64,000 nt of DNA from Babylonia areolata (Eukaryota > Mollusca > Gastropoda > Neogastropoda > Buccinidae). The notes below the pieces were generated by a model. It saw nothing but the letters and a program-made list of their open reading frames with translations. It ran no database searches and was not told the DNA's origin. The stretch is taken from NCBI RefSeq assembly GCF_041734735.1, contig NC_134899.1, positions 5,453,649 to 5,517,648 of the forward strand, given 5' to 3'. This document shows positions 41,485 through 48,280 of this stretch, piece after piece. Position numbers and translations under genes: made by a program. Each line of letters starts with the position of its first letter. Positions within the stretch are counted from its first letter, which is position 1.

Positions 41485-43484
41485 CTCTCTCTCTCAGCTG
41501 GGCAAAGATTACAATTTCACCCTGTTACAGTTATATGGTATGGTGTATGGTATGTTATGATATGGTATAGGGTTCGGTATGTACGTTTTAATGACATGAT
41601 ATATGGTATGTAAGGTATGTGTTATATGGTATGCTTTTTATGATGTGTTGTATGGTATGTATGTTATAATGTATGGTGTATGGTTTGTACATAATAATAT
41701 ATGGTGTATGGTATGCATATCAAATGGTGTATTTATGCATATCCATCATATGGTGTATGATATGTACATTATAATTATCATGCATGGTATGTACATTATA
41801 ATATACGGTGTGTGGTGTGTACATTATATGGTGTATGGTGCATACATTATAATGTGGTGTGGTGTATGAATACATACTTTATAATATATGGTGTATGGAA
41901 AATATGTTATAATGTGGTATGGTGTATGGCATGTTATGGTATGGTGCGTGGTATGGTACATACAATATGATAAAAAGTATGGTAGGACTATGACTCTCAA
42001 ACCAGGAGGCAAAATTGCACTGGCTCTTTGTGCTGCGGCCTTGGGGGCTAGTTGGCCACTGGGAACCATCTCAGCGCTGGTTGTCCTAAAACCCTCTTGG
42101 CCGAGAGAGTGGGGATGCAGCTTGGGCGAGACACTCTCCAGCATAATCAAATTCTAGCCCAGATAGTTGGGACAGCAGTTACCTCATCGTCGAACACAAC
42201 ATACATATATGGTATGGTGTTGAATAAAGAGCCCTGATATGATATTTTCACTGTGCAAAGTTCTAAAAAAAAGAGTGATCAGTTTTGATGGGTAAAGATT
42301 TACACCCATAATTCACACATAGAGTTATCATGTATGTCATCTAGTTAAAGGTTTTTCAATTAGCTTTGAATAATGTTTTTGTTTCTGTGAAAAACAAAAC
42401 TCTGATCAAATAATGCATAGTCATAAATGTCAGTAAAAGTATGCATAATATTGCCAGTTTATTGTGTTCTCTGAAAAAAAAAAAATAAAAAAAAGTAATT
42501 GTCACATATATCACATGGACATAATTAAAAGTCACACCCAAGATGTTTCAGGTCACCTTTCCCCAGAGATATGCTTTTGAAGCTGCGTTCAATAATTCAC
42601 ACAAAAAGAGATGAATTTAATTTTGTCCAGTTATGAAGTTTCTTGCTTAATTTCAAAGCTTCTTCAAACTGGTGCCAGTGATTTTCTTTTTTTTTCTTAT
42701 TGAGCACATACCATATGAAAATAATGCTTTGAAAATATATGCATGGACGTCCTGATTAATGACTGGCAGTGTCCAACACTTGCCCTACAATGATAAATTA
42801 AGATGTCGGGCTGACATCAGCACAGCCTCGTCTTATTTGCCCTAAGGAGCGAAATGGTTAACTCACTCAGTACGGCCAGTCCTCTCTTCTCCTCTACACA
42901 GACCCATCGAGATGTCCAGTGGGTGTCTCAATGACCCAACCTTTAGCTTCCGTCGTCAGAATTGTGGTAATCTTTGTCAACATTCACCTCTTCAGTATAA
43001 GAGCGTTCCGCTCGCAATATTTTGATGGTGGTAATTGGGGTGAAACGCTGTTAACGTCGTCTCTTTCGCCGTTCGTATGGAGAGAGCTAAGATATTGTGT
43101 CATGAACTGTTTTGTATATTTATCTTAATGTTGCTGGGGTTTTTTTGGTTAAAAAAAAGAGGGTTTTTTTTATGTGTGACAGTTTTGTGTTGGACATTTG
43201 TGTAGTTGGGCAGCCCTGATATGCCTTGTGCGGCCGGCTGGACAATAAGCAACAATAACAATGATAATAAAAACGTGCGCTACAGGGAACTCATCGATGG
43301 AGAGAAGCTCTTCCGTCGCAAGATGATGCGCAAGAAACTGCGCAAACAGTCGATGGAGACATCGGGGCGGCGGCGCAGGTCTGGCAGCCTGCCAGACATC
43401 CTGAGTGAAGCCAGGAGGAAGAGCAGTCTGTCTGGAGCCGTGCCCACCAAGGAGCCGGCCACCCTGCCCTCAGTCAAGGAGTGA
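14211..43484 (+). CDS. LRRC74A: LRRC74A/B-type leucine-rich repeat, EF-hand protein (13 coding exons)
   Basis: Thirteen exons with GT-AG borders join without frame conflict into 1,950 coding bases, giving 649 residues. Exon 1 gives a low-complexity N-terminus: Gly-rich at about 35-60, then Arg/Ser-rich. From about residue 170 ([12 protein letters not shown]) to about 490 runs a ribonuclease-inhibitor-like LRR block with repeated LxxLxLxxNxI...G cores such as [31 protein letters not shown] and ELDLSNVVV. The C-terminus holds EF-hand loops at about 538-549 ([12 protein letters not shown]) and 574-585 ([12 protein letters not shown]), then a basic [11 protein letters not shown] stretch. Domain order and many positions match vertebrate LRRC74A as I remember it. 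The molecular role of that family is not established. The start ATG sits in a strong context (GTGACCATGG), 9 bp after a possible acceptor (TCTGTCCACAG), so a 5' UTR exon upstream is likely. A vs B paralogue status is not decided here. Confidence 0.93.
14701..15183. other. LRRC74A intron 1
   Basis: Short intron with G-rich sequence and a GCAC/(CA)n tract at 14882-14955. It ends in a C-rich pyrimidine tract before CGGCAG. Confidence 0.85.
15184..15389 (+). CDS. LRRC74A: LRRC74A exon 2
   Basis: Completes residue 162 and ends at residue 230 (phase 0) with CTGGTG|GTGAGT. It encodes [19 protein letters not shown], the family's characteristic lead-in, then [19 protein letters not shown], the first LRR-type half. 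Confidence 0.93.
15655..15960 (-). repeat. tRNA-derived SINE, second family (copy 1)
   Basis: On the minus strand the head starts near 15960 (CAGGGTGCAGTAGCCGATTG) with a B box (GGGGTTCGAATCTC). The conserved body contains GGTGGGTTAAGGGTGGAGAT, CATGAACCCCCTTCGTGTGC and CATAGCCAGCATGCACACCC. The same body recurs at 61179-61440 on the minus strand. It sits in LRRC74A intron 2, antisense. Confidence 0.75.
16212..16640 (+). repeat. tRNA-derived SINE, family B with (CAGCA)n tail
   Basis: The head has an A-box-like GGTGGCCTTGTGGTAACACG near 16220. The body contains CCGGATGAGACAATAAACCG, GGTCCCGTGTG and AGCGCACGTAAAAGAGCCCA, then GGTGGCGTTGTACTGTAACG and CTCTCTCCCTTGGG. The tail is AATACAATACAG followed by (CAGCA)n to 16640. 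The body is shared with the copies at 6928 and 13590. Confidence 0.75.
16843..17160. repeat. 56-bp degenerate tandem repeat, ~5.5 copies
   Basis: The unit contains ACTTCACAAATAGTTAAGGA and GATGATATACAG. Copies differ by several substitutions and small indels. It lies in LRRC74A intron 2. Confidence 0.85.
17385..17640. repeat. ~22-bp degenerate repeat (GGGAACATAGACCT)
   Basis: About ten diverged copies of GGGAACATAGACCTGG-like text are spaced 20-25 bp apart, with stops in all frames. Old tandem repeat in intron 2. Confidence 0.6.
18338..18445 (+). CDS. LRRC74A: LRRC74A exon 3
   Basis: Residues 231-266, phase 0 at both ends (108 bp), flanked by TTCTGACAG| and |GTGAGTCTG. It encodes [20 protein letters not shown], a canonical RNI-type LRR. 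Being a whole number of codons, its skipping would not shift the frame. Confidence 0.95.
18455..18745. repeat. (TG)n with TACGG and (TCTG)n variants, beside the exon 3 donor
   Basis: GT-rich microsatellite that begins within 10 bp of the exon 3 5' splice site. It repeats GTGTACGGTGTG and (TCTG)n blocks and is split by a G-rich stretch at 18608-18690. Confidence 0.9.
18785..18985 (-). repeat. SINE family A fragment (5' half)
   Basis: The minus strand reads a head GACGCTCATCTGCCATTAC, AGTCCGTGAGTGTCTCGG with B box GGTTCGAATTCC, then CTTTCTCCCAGGTTTGA and GAAAAAGAACCTATGGCAAC. This matches the head and early body of the plus copy at 6928. The 3' half is missing. Confidence 0.65.
19565..19690 (+). 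repeat. Retroelement 3' end with (ATT)n tail
   Basis: ACTGTAAAGCGCGGTGAGCC, then a GGGGAACCGCGCAGTG arm, then (ATT)n with interruptions. Same class as the segments at 5065, 56935 and 60565, but on the plus strand. Confidence 0.5.
19797..20970. repeat. 49-bp minisatellite, ~24 copies
   Basis: The unit (TGACCTTTCTTGTTGGCTGA then CTTACTGTCAGAATATTTTC...) repeats about 24 times with over 95% identity by eye; one copy is 3 bp shorter. It lies in LRRC74A intron 3. Recent expansion is implied. Confidence 0.96.
21345..21440. repeat. (TG)n immediately upstream of exon 4
   Basis: About 90 bp of (TG)n ends 10 bp before the exon 4 acceptor (GACCGGTGCCAG|AGC). The tract replaces the usual pyrimidine tract. 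Confidence 0.92.
21450..21543 (+). CDS. LRRC74A: LRRC74A exon 4
   Basis: Residues 267-297 plus one base (phase 0 to 1), ending GTGTCCG|GTGAGT. It encodes [19 protein letters not shown], an LRR continuing directly from exon 3 ([12 protein letters not shown]). Confidence 0.93.
21720..21985. repeat. (CT)n(TA)n(TG)n and (TG)n(GA)n microsatellites
   Basis: Two compound blocks in the short intron 4: (CT)n-(AT)n-(GT)n at 21720-21805, and (TG)n-(GA)n at 21925-22000. They occupy about a third of the intron. Confidence 0.92.
22045..22094 (+). CDS. LRRC74A: LRRC74A exon 5 (50 bp)
   Basis: Small exon, phase 1 to 0, flanked by TATTTTTCAG| and |GTCAGT. It encodes [17 protein letters not shown], the helix half of the LRR begun by exon 4. 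Exons 4 and 5 together make 144 bp (48 codons). Confidence 0.88.
22240..22400 (-). repeat. SINE family A 3' end
   Basis: The minus strand reads GCGTTGGGTTATGCTGCTGG, GCAGATGTGGTGTAGCGTAT, then TTTGTCCGAACACAGTGACA and a (CTGAAA)-type end. It is equivalent to positions 7195-7312. Confidence 0.65.
22401..23105. other. LRRC74A intron 5, unclassified single-copy-looking DNA
   Basis: No exon, repeat family or RNA gene is recognisable. There are only short frames and a T-run at 22400-22415. Confidence 0.5.
23106..23512. repeat. GA-rich minisatellite (GGGGAGAGAAGTGTAGAG)
   Basis: Variable 18-24-bp units of GACAGGGGAGAGAAGTGTAG and GACAGGGGAGAAGAGAA. One strand is nearly all purine, so triplex formation is possible. 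It lies in intron 5. Confidence 0.9.
23651..23878. repeat. 45-bp tandem repeat, five copies
   Basis: Unit with CACGAGTGATGATTGTGATC and ACTAGTGTTCAGACAGAAA. The 45-bp length (15 codons) keeps the frame open. It abuts the 5' end of the LINE fragment that follows. Confidence 0.9.
23880..25825 (+). mobile_element. CR1/Jockey-like LINE fragment with reverse transcriptase
   Basis: RT motifs appear in order: a palm lead-in ([26 protein letters not shown]); motif A in [15 protein letters not shown]; motif B in [14 protein letters not shown]; and the catalytic FADD in [10 protein letters not shown]. The typical C-terminal region follows ([48 protein letters not shown]). The endonuclease half is absent, and at least one stop (near 24388) and several frame changes break the frame. 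The 3' end has a (GATGAA)n tail near 25790-25815, about 65 bp before LRRC74A exon 6. It lies in sense in intron 5 and is dead. Confidence 0.88.
25890..25971 (+). CDS. LRRC74A: LRRC74A exon 6
   Basis: Phase 0 to 1 (82 bp), flanked by CTGCTTTCAG| and |GTAAGT. It encodes [20 protein letters not shown], an LRR. With exon 7 it makes 168 bp, exactly two 28-residue repeats. Confidence 0.93.
26114..26486. repeat. 41-bp minisatellite, ~9 copies
   Basis: CACCCCACCCCCTTACAACA then ACAACATCCACCAACACAAA. A 41-bp unit shifts frame each copy, so long frames in two registers are artefacts. It lies in intron 6. Confidence 0.95.
26805..27300. repeat. Poly-G run and (CTCTTCTCTT)n polypyrimidine tract
   Basis: A run of about 30 G at 26811-26840 is followed by roughly 400 bp of CTCTTCTCTT/CTCTCTCCTC units. 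One strand is almost purely pyrimidine and the other purine. No gene. Confidence 0.92.
27655..29045. repeat. C-rich minisatellite (CCCTACCCCATCCCATCATT, then CATCCCACCCTACCC)
   Basis: About 780 bp of 21-30-bp units with CCCATCATTCCCC is followed by about 550 bp of 15-bp CATCCCACCCTACCC units. It ends 35 bp before the exon 7 acceptor. C-runs of four to six occur throughout, so the other strand has G-tract density compatible with G-quadruplexes. Confidence 0.95.
29080..29165 (+). CDS. LRRC74A: LRRC74A exon 7
   Basis: Phase 1 to 0 (86 bp), GTGCCCCAG| and CTGCAG|GTACGT. It encodes [20 protein letters not shown], an LRR. Confidence 0.95.
29195..29560. repeat. 20-30-bp GTCAGTGTGATGGGGGTGGG repeats
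   Basis: About 14 variable copies begin 30 bp after the exon 7 donor, in intron 7. They are followed by (CT)n at 29590-29625 and a (GTGTC)n stretch near 29700-29740. Confidence 0.9.
29750..31340. repeat. Pyrimidine-rich intron 7 with (CT)n, (CA)n and poly-C
   Basis: (CT)n at 30155-30240, (CA)n and CCACA repeats at 30247-30475, then poly-C runs. The whole stretch is C/T-skewed, and its long frames are composition artefacts. No exon is recognisable. Confidence 0.8.
31376..31570 (+). CDS. LRRC74A: LRRC74A exon 8 (largest LRR exon)
   Basis: 65 codons, phase 0 at both ends. It encodes [20 protein letters not shown] and [20 protein letters not shown], two full LRRs, then ETLSTLR. The acceptor is unusual: the 30 bases before GTCAG| are purine-rich, including three GTGAAA repeats (31343-31360). 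The donor is AGG|GTGAGG. Confidence 0.94.
31580..32030. repeat. (CTT)n/(GTT)n trinucleotide-rich tract
   Basis: Begins just after the exon 8 donor. About five copies of a 60-100-bp higher-order unit (CGTCCTTGTTGTTGTTGTTG, TTCTTCTTCTTCTGC). It is T-rich in the sense strand and lies in intron 8. Confidence 0.9.
32030..32125 (+). repeat. Retroelement 3' end with (ATTC)n tail
   Basis: GCCTTATTCTTTAACCAATA, then AAGAATCATTCATTCATTCA: a short 3' UTR-like end with AATAAAG and an (ATTC)n tail. No coding part. Confidence 0.45.
32355..32530. repeat. (CA)n, (CT)n, (CA)n microsatellites
   Basis: Three adjacent dinucleotide tracts. The phrase AGACTTTGACA..GAAGAAACGTC near 32440 partly recurs at 32527 and 33810, suggesting the LINE next door inserted into or duplicated this spot. 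Confidence 0.85.
32575..33782 (-). mobile_element. L2/CR1-like LINE fragment, antisense, core deleted
   Basis: The minus-strand frame carries [59 protein letters not shown] and the motif A neighbourhood ([20 protein letters not shown]). It then jumps from HDGMMG directly to [20 protein letters not shown], so motif B and the catalytic xADD segment are missing. It continues with [52 protein letters not shown] and a C-terminal zinc-finger-like [16 protein letters not shown]. The frame is otherwise continuous apart from about two stops (near 33103 and 32766). The element is 5'-truncated near 33782 and lies in LRRC74A intron 8. Confidence 0.88.
33869..33964 (+). CDS. LRRC74A: LRRC74A exon 9
   Basis: 32 codons, phase 0 both ends, ATGTTGCAG| and TCG|GTAAGC. 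It encodes [20 protein letters not shown] and ELDLS, an LRR. The acceptor has a CA-rich rather than pyrimidine-rich approach. Confidence 0.94.
34320..34745. repeat. (CTCCTCCTCTCTTTCCTCTCC)n polypyrimidine minisatellite
   Basis: About 20 units of 18-22 bp in intron 9. The reverse strand is purine-only, and long Arg/Glu/Gly frames there are artefacts. Confidence 0.92.
34746..35500. other. LRRC74A intron 9, unique-looking DNA
   Basis: No exon, repeat family or RNA gene was recognised. The only simple repeat is a (CAA)n patch at 34918-34940. Confidence 0.5.
35505..35975. repeat. 470-bp (TG)n/GCGT tract ending at exon 10
   Basis: Alternating purine-pyrimidine with CG-rich islands (CGCGCGCG at about 35511 and GCGCGCGCGCACGTGCGC just before the acceptor). 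Strongly Z-DNA-prone. It ends 5 bp before the acceptor AG. Confidence 0.93.
35981..36118 (+). CDS. LRRC74A: LRRC74A exon 10
   Basis: 46 codons, phase 0 both ends, CGCATAACAG| and TTCATG|GTCAGC. It encodes [20 protein letters not shown] and [19 protein letters not shown], the linker between LRRs and EF-hands. The protein match supports the exon despite an atypical acceptor. Confidence 0.92.
36150..36690. repeat. Seven diverged copies of a ~38-bp motif with poly-G tracts (intron 10)
   Basis: A phrase of the form TCA..TTAACC.ATGTTGTACTGACAG..AGAAAAAG recurs near 36162, 36275, 36370, 36432, 36480, 36575 and 36642. After two or three of the copies there are G-runs of 10-25 bases (36316-36342, 36520-36570). 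A (CAAA)n block lies at 36190-36245. It fills most of intron 10. Confidence 0.7.
36724..36780. repeat. (TG)n upstream of exon 11
   Basis: About 28 TG units ending 17 bp before the exon 11 acceptor (GGCTATATTAAATGCAG|GAC). Confidence 0.95.
36798..36923 (+). CDS. LRRC74A: LRRC74A exon 11 (first EF-hand)
   Basis: 42 codons, phase 0 both ends, AAATGCAG| and CTGATT|GTGAGT. It encodes [20 protein letters not shown] and the loop [12 protein letters not shown] with D, D, S, S, T, E at ligand positions 1, 3, 5, 7, 9, 12, a plausible calcium site. Confidence 0.94.
36924..37925. other. LRRC74A intron 11, 5' part
   Basis: CG/(CA)n at 36955-36993, a poly-G run near 37530-37555, otherwise unclassified AT-rich DNA with no supported exon. 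Confidence 0.55.
37930..39165. repeat. 53-bp minisatellite, ~22 copies
   Basis: The unit contains CTTGTCACACACAACACAGC, ACACAAGAGCCTTCAAACAC and AACAAAACAAACA. A few longer variants include AATGCAGTACTTGTACAACA. Because 53 is not a multiple of three and the unit lacks stops, three plus-strand frames stay open for 250-470 codons; none is a gene. The array ends about 35 bp before the exon 12 acceptor. Confidence 0.96.
39202..39287 (+). CDS. LRRC74A: LRRC74A exon 12
   Basis: Phase 0 to 2 (86 bp), CCCTGTGCAG| and CTCAA|GTACGT. It encodes [20 protein letters not shown] and most of the second EF loop ([11 protein letters not shown]). The loop is completed with Glu by exon 13. Confidence 0.94.
39445..39580. 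repeat. (TG)n microsatellite
   Basis: About 135 bp of TG with a GAGCGCGCGCGAGCG interruption, in intron 12. Confidence 0.95.
40018..40137. repeat. (CTAA)n tetranucleotide repeat
   Basis: Pure and near-pure ACTA/CTAA units with a few ATCT variants, in intron 12. Confidence 0.95.
40545..42225. repeat. Degenerate TATGGTGTATGG repeat split by insertions
   Basis: TATGGT/GTATGG-rich units occur at 40545-40640, 41528-41985 and again at 42203-42222. The run is interrupted by a (CA)n block (41408-41480) and by a GC-richer dispersed-repeat-like segment at 41986-42200 (GGGAACCATCTCAGCGCTGG, TCAAATTCTAGCCCAGATAG). Confidence 0.65.
42226..43285. other. LRRC74A intron 12, 3' part
   Basis: AT-rich, no recognised exon or repeat family. 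The last bases before the acceptor are A-rich (AATAAAAACGTGCGCTACAG|), again without a clear pyrimidine tract. Confidence 0.55.
43286..43484 (+). CDS. LRRC74A: LRRC74A exon 13 (stop codon)
   Basis: One base completes Lys, then [20 protein letters not shown] and a Ser/Arg-rich tail ([20 protein letters not shown], ...[10 protein letters not shown]) to TGA at 43482. Joining exon 12 directly to this exon puts Glu at position 12 of the EF loop, which supports the splice choice. A (GA)n tract follows in the 3' UTR at 43530-43568. Possible poly(A) signals are ATTAAA at 44655 and AATAAA in the AAATAAAT run near 45645. Confidence 0.93.
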
Positions 43485-43530
43485 TCGTCACCACATTCAA
43501 AGGCACAGAGAGAATCGTGTGTGTGTGTGC

Positions 43531-43570
<40 letters not shown>

Positions 43571-44763
43571 CAAGAGGAACCAAAAATATCCTTATATGGT
43601 ACAGATAATCATGTAAGGAACTGGTTGGTGGGCCTGCTTCATGGGAATTGAATCTTCCTCGGTGATTTTATCCCCCCCCCCCCCCCCCCACCAGCCCCCA
43701 ATGGCCCATTCTTGTCCCCCTCCTACTCCCCCTGCCATGTTTACTCCTGTCCTCCCCACACCCCAAAGCACACATTTCGTGTGGCTGACAGGCTTGCTTC
43801 AAAAGAAAAATGCTTTGTTGTTGTTGATATGTCTTCTCAGCTTTCGCTTCCCCTCCCCATCAAATGACATGCTGTTGAGCGGTTAAAGAAACTATGATGG
43901 CATTTCAGACACTTTGATCCAGTTGCTTTTATGCTCTGTTCAAGAGGGTGAAGTAAATGTAAGTGTTGGAAGTTTGTAAAAAGTATGAAGCTAAGCTTCA
44001 CTGTAGTTAAAGAAAAACAAATGTTATGCTTGGAAAGTTTATAGTGTCTATGCATGTCTCATGTATATAAATAGACACACACACATGATGTATTTGCTAA
44101 GCCATCTGTGATTATCTTGTAAAACCTGATGTGAGGATGAATGTATTAATATTTATTTATAGCTAGGTCTGAACTGCATTATAGTGGCATGTAAGATGTG
44201 AATAGGAAAAATACCATCAATCACTTCCATTATCTGTGATGCTGGTGTGTGAATATCTGTGATCTGGCAGGTGGATATGGATATAATATGAAAAATAGTA
44301 TCAATCATTTCCATTGTTATCTATCGCTGTTATGGTGTGCAAATATGTATGATGATCTGGTGTGGCACTGGTCACTTGATTTTCTGCTGTGTTCATGTCA
44401 TAGACTTGTGGTGAGGAATAACTATTATTGAACATCATATAGTGTTTTGATTTTATATTCCGTAAGATTTCTCTGTTGAGAGATGGGTTAAAATGATTTT
44501 TCATTGTCATGATTGTGTCATGTATGTTTATATTCAGTAAGGGATTTATACCAGATGTATGTGTGCGTGTGTGGGGGATGGTGATGTATTGTTATTTTTT
44601 GTGTATGTGTTAACAGCAGGTTTCTCCTGACTGTGAATCAACAGTTTGTCAGTGATTAAAACAATGACTGAACATCATTGTTCAACACCATTTGGAAGAA
44701 ACATATGATCCTTGTTCACAATGTTGGAATATAACGGAACCTCTGGAACACTGAAATACCAAG
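43485..44763 (+). other. Presumed LRRC74A 3' UTR / intergenic
   Basis: AT-rich, stop-dense, with (GA)n at 43530-43568 and poly-C at 43672-43689. The text AATAGTATCAATCATTTCCA near 44290 partly repeats that near 44210 (about 80 bp earlier). No coding sequence. Confidence 0.5.
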
Positions 44764-45320
44764 CTAACTTATCCCCTTCATCACTTGAGGTAGTCTGTCA
44801 TCTGGCTGGACAATGACATCTGTGCCTTTCTCATTCTTCTTTGGCATGGACTCTGGCATGTGGCTATGGAGCCCCAATTTGGATCTGCGTGGGCATCTGC
44901 AATGTGAGCAGGAAAACAGTCTGGACTCTTTAGGCATTGCTGCTGCTGCTGTGTTCCTCTTCTTGCGGGCCTTGGAGATGCTGCAGTGGCGATTCTTCTC
45001 AAGTTGTTGAGTGCCTGCTTTGTCAGAGTGTGTCCACCCGTCCTCCCTTTTCCACAAAGCAAGAAAAGGACTGCAGGACATCCCTTTGTCAACCTTTGTC
45101 TTGGCCGCACCACAGCGAACACCTCCAGCCTGTTTCCATCTCTGCACTTGTATCTCCTGCTGGAGGTGGTCAAGAAGGCACAGCTGGCTGCTGATAGCAA
45201 GAACAGTTTTCTTTGTGATGATTGTGTGCATGATGGACAAAGCTGGATCTCTGCAGAGTTCCAGAGGCGATCTAACACTGCTGTACTTCCTTTCATAATA
45301 TATCCTGGCATCATTCAGGC
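44764..45320 (-). mobile_element. LINE 3'-terminal remnant with zinc-finger-like end
   Basis: The minus-strand frame has GTQQLEKNRHCSISKARKKR, then SRLFSCSHCRCPRRSKLGLH and SHMPES. This is the same plan as the C-terminal C2H2-like finger (F.C..C.R..R.R.GL..H) of the LINE at 32575, but diverged. The RT is absent and frames are broken upstream. It lies in the tail-to-tail interval of LRRC74A and PDE2A. Confidence 0.55.
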
Positions 45321-47999
45321 CTTAAAGACACTGACACTGCAGTGTTGGTCAGGGAATTCAAGCAACACTCTTAAATGTGTATGAGAGCAGAGGATGTCAC
45401 TTGAATGAGGTCCATGCTTAACTGTAACTCTTCTGTGTACCTGGTGAATGGGTTTAATTTTTTCAGAGTGAGTAAACAGCGGAGTGAGAAGAGAACATAT
45501 TAAGTGTTGCTTACACACACACACACACACTCTGAGAATATACACATGCCGCTGACCGAAGACAAAGACAAACTCTTTACTATATAATTGCATGTGTTTA
45601 CTCATTAATCAACTGAGCATTAAGAAACAAATCTGAGTTGCTGATAAATAAATAAATAAATGTCAACTACAAGACACCCAATTAGCCTGCCACAGTGACA
45701 TGTACAAAATAAAAATAGAAAAGACGAGACCAAGAGCTAAAAAGTGATTGACATTCTTCATACCTCCACATCGCAACACAAATCACAAAGGCTGTCAAGT
45801 AGAAATCTCAAACGTGCACCTTTAACTATGGTAGTTGGACTACATAGCCAGTTGCACAACAATTTACATCTGAAAATGATTCATGTTTGAAGAATAAGAA
45901 ACAAAACCACAAACTTTTCTAAAGCATAAACATGACAAAGCCTGCGTGATTGTAATGCCTGTTGTTATTTCATGGAAAACTGTTAAAACACACATGTACT
46001 TGATTTCACCCAACACAATTCTGGTTTTAAATGTTGCTGACTATTTCATAATTAAGAAAATTACCTGAGATATTGCTTTGTAGAGATTTTGCTAGCACCC
46101 ATGTCTAATGCCAATACCTGGAAATTAATGGTTAAAAGGTATCTTTCAATGTTAAGGATTTACATTCAAGATAAAGGGTTTTTGTAAATGTCAAGGTTTT
46201 ACATTCAAGATATACAGAATAAAAAATATACAATACACACAAATATAATGTCAACTATCTTGAGTAATTTTTTTTTCTTTGTAGAGAAAAGTACTTTGTT
46301 CACATTTCAGATAATGTAAGTGTTCATGAGTTTGTCTTAATTGAAATAAATAAATGGGTCCACAACAGGTCAACCCCATGCAAAGTTTTTATTATATGGC
46401 TAGTACCAATTAATCTTTCAGAGTGCAAAGCATCACATACCTACTTTCACCAAAAAAAGTAACAGCAATGCCAATGAACCCATACAAATACATGTAAACA
46501 ATATGAGATTTCAATCAAAACTATTGATGCAAATACGTAACTGGACAAAACTGACTGAACAGCTACACTGGGCTCCCAAGTCGTCAGCCACAGCTGTCCA
46601 ATTAAATTCACTGCAGGTTCGTTGATGATCCGTTGTGTAACTATGCACTGTCTTAAGTCTTCATTAAAGCTGTCAATGTCAATAAACCATTCTCATTTCA
46701 AAAGTCTGAAATTGATGAATGTTGTCCCCACATCCTTTCAGGTAAAACAATGCAGCTGAGACCAAAAAATGACAACGGCAGCCGAAGAAACCAAAAAATT
46801 CAACACAAACTGATTTCATAGTATACAACTTGCAGGCAGTTGGTTTTCTTTGTTTTACTAAAACGATTAACAGTGTTTGTCTCAAATGATAAGTGTTAGT
46901 ATTTTCATGTAATGAAAAGCAGGCAGAAAACCAGATACTGCAGTTGCTTGCTTGAGATACAGAATCAGAACCACCACCTGACACGGATTATCATAAAGTA
47001 AAAAAAAAAAACAAAACTGGAAGAGACAGAACTTCCTTGCACATATGCGTCCTCTCACATGACTTACCACAAAGTCCTCAGGGTTACCTGATGCTTGACA
47101 TTCATTTCTTAAATCATCCTTGATAACTCAGTATTCCTGTTTTATTCTCATTCCTTGACAAAGAACTGTCTACACATAGAAAAAGTGGTCGATGTTTACA
47201 AAATTTGTATTCAGAACTTTCTGAACAAATTCTGTCTCGTCAATAAAATTCCATCTCATCAACATTTTCAACACAAAAATCTATGAGTAATAAATGACTA
47301 GATCATTACTATCAAAAGGTGATACTACCTGAAGCTGTAATTTGACCTATCACAGTCATGCTCCGGACAGCAAGCTCATATCATCTGGACTATTTTCTGT
47401 GTGTTTATTTTGTTTCTTTACAAAACAGCAAGTTTTAGTCCATGCCATGAAAACAGGATGGAAAAGACAAAGTGAATGTTTAACACATATACAGCCTTCA
47501 TCGACAATTTGTGGTTCAAAATTGATAGGTTTTGTTTGTAACCTTACAACTACTTTTAGGAACTGTTAAAGGTATTTCTAAAAATCACTATTCATGAATT
47601 TTTTTGTCTTCACAAGTTTACATGTATACCTTCTCCTTGTTTACAGAACACACATAAAATATCAGTTAAAGGGTGAGGGGGGAAAAAGCAAAAGATGTAA
47701 AAATGTCTCATCAATGTGGTTAAAAAACGATTATTATACAGCAGTAGATGAAATGGCATGCACGCACACACACACACACACACACACACAAAGGTGAAAA
47801 AAAGAAGAAAAAAGCTGCAATGTCTCTAAACAAACTATTTTCATCATAGGTGTAAAAAGTAATGTTTGTACATAAGCACCCTTAGTCCTGACTTCAGCCT
47901 GTACATATGGAGGGAAAAAAATGGAAAGGTGGTACATTTTTAAAGAAAAAAAAAAGCAACACAGAAAGTAAAAAAATAAAAAAGGCAACACAAAGTGAA

Positions 48000-48030
<31 letters not shown>

Positions 48031-48241
48031 TACAAGTGAGAGTTAAACAAACATGACTCCAAACATAATGCAGCCAGCATGATGACATCCTGATATCACG
48101 GACAACAACTGTGCATAGAACACTCTGGGGAGAGTGTGCACAGCTCCACTGCATTTCCAAAGGGCAATGAACTGACCCTTGCAATGCAATGAGTAATGAT
48201 AATATTATTATTGCACCTTCACCATCAGTAAATGGTCACAT

Positions 48242-48280
<39 letters not shown>

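Noticed and set aside
44764-45320. A host zinc-finger gene
   Set aside because: The finger-like end matches the C-terminal finger of the LINE at 32575, and the rest is broken.
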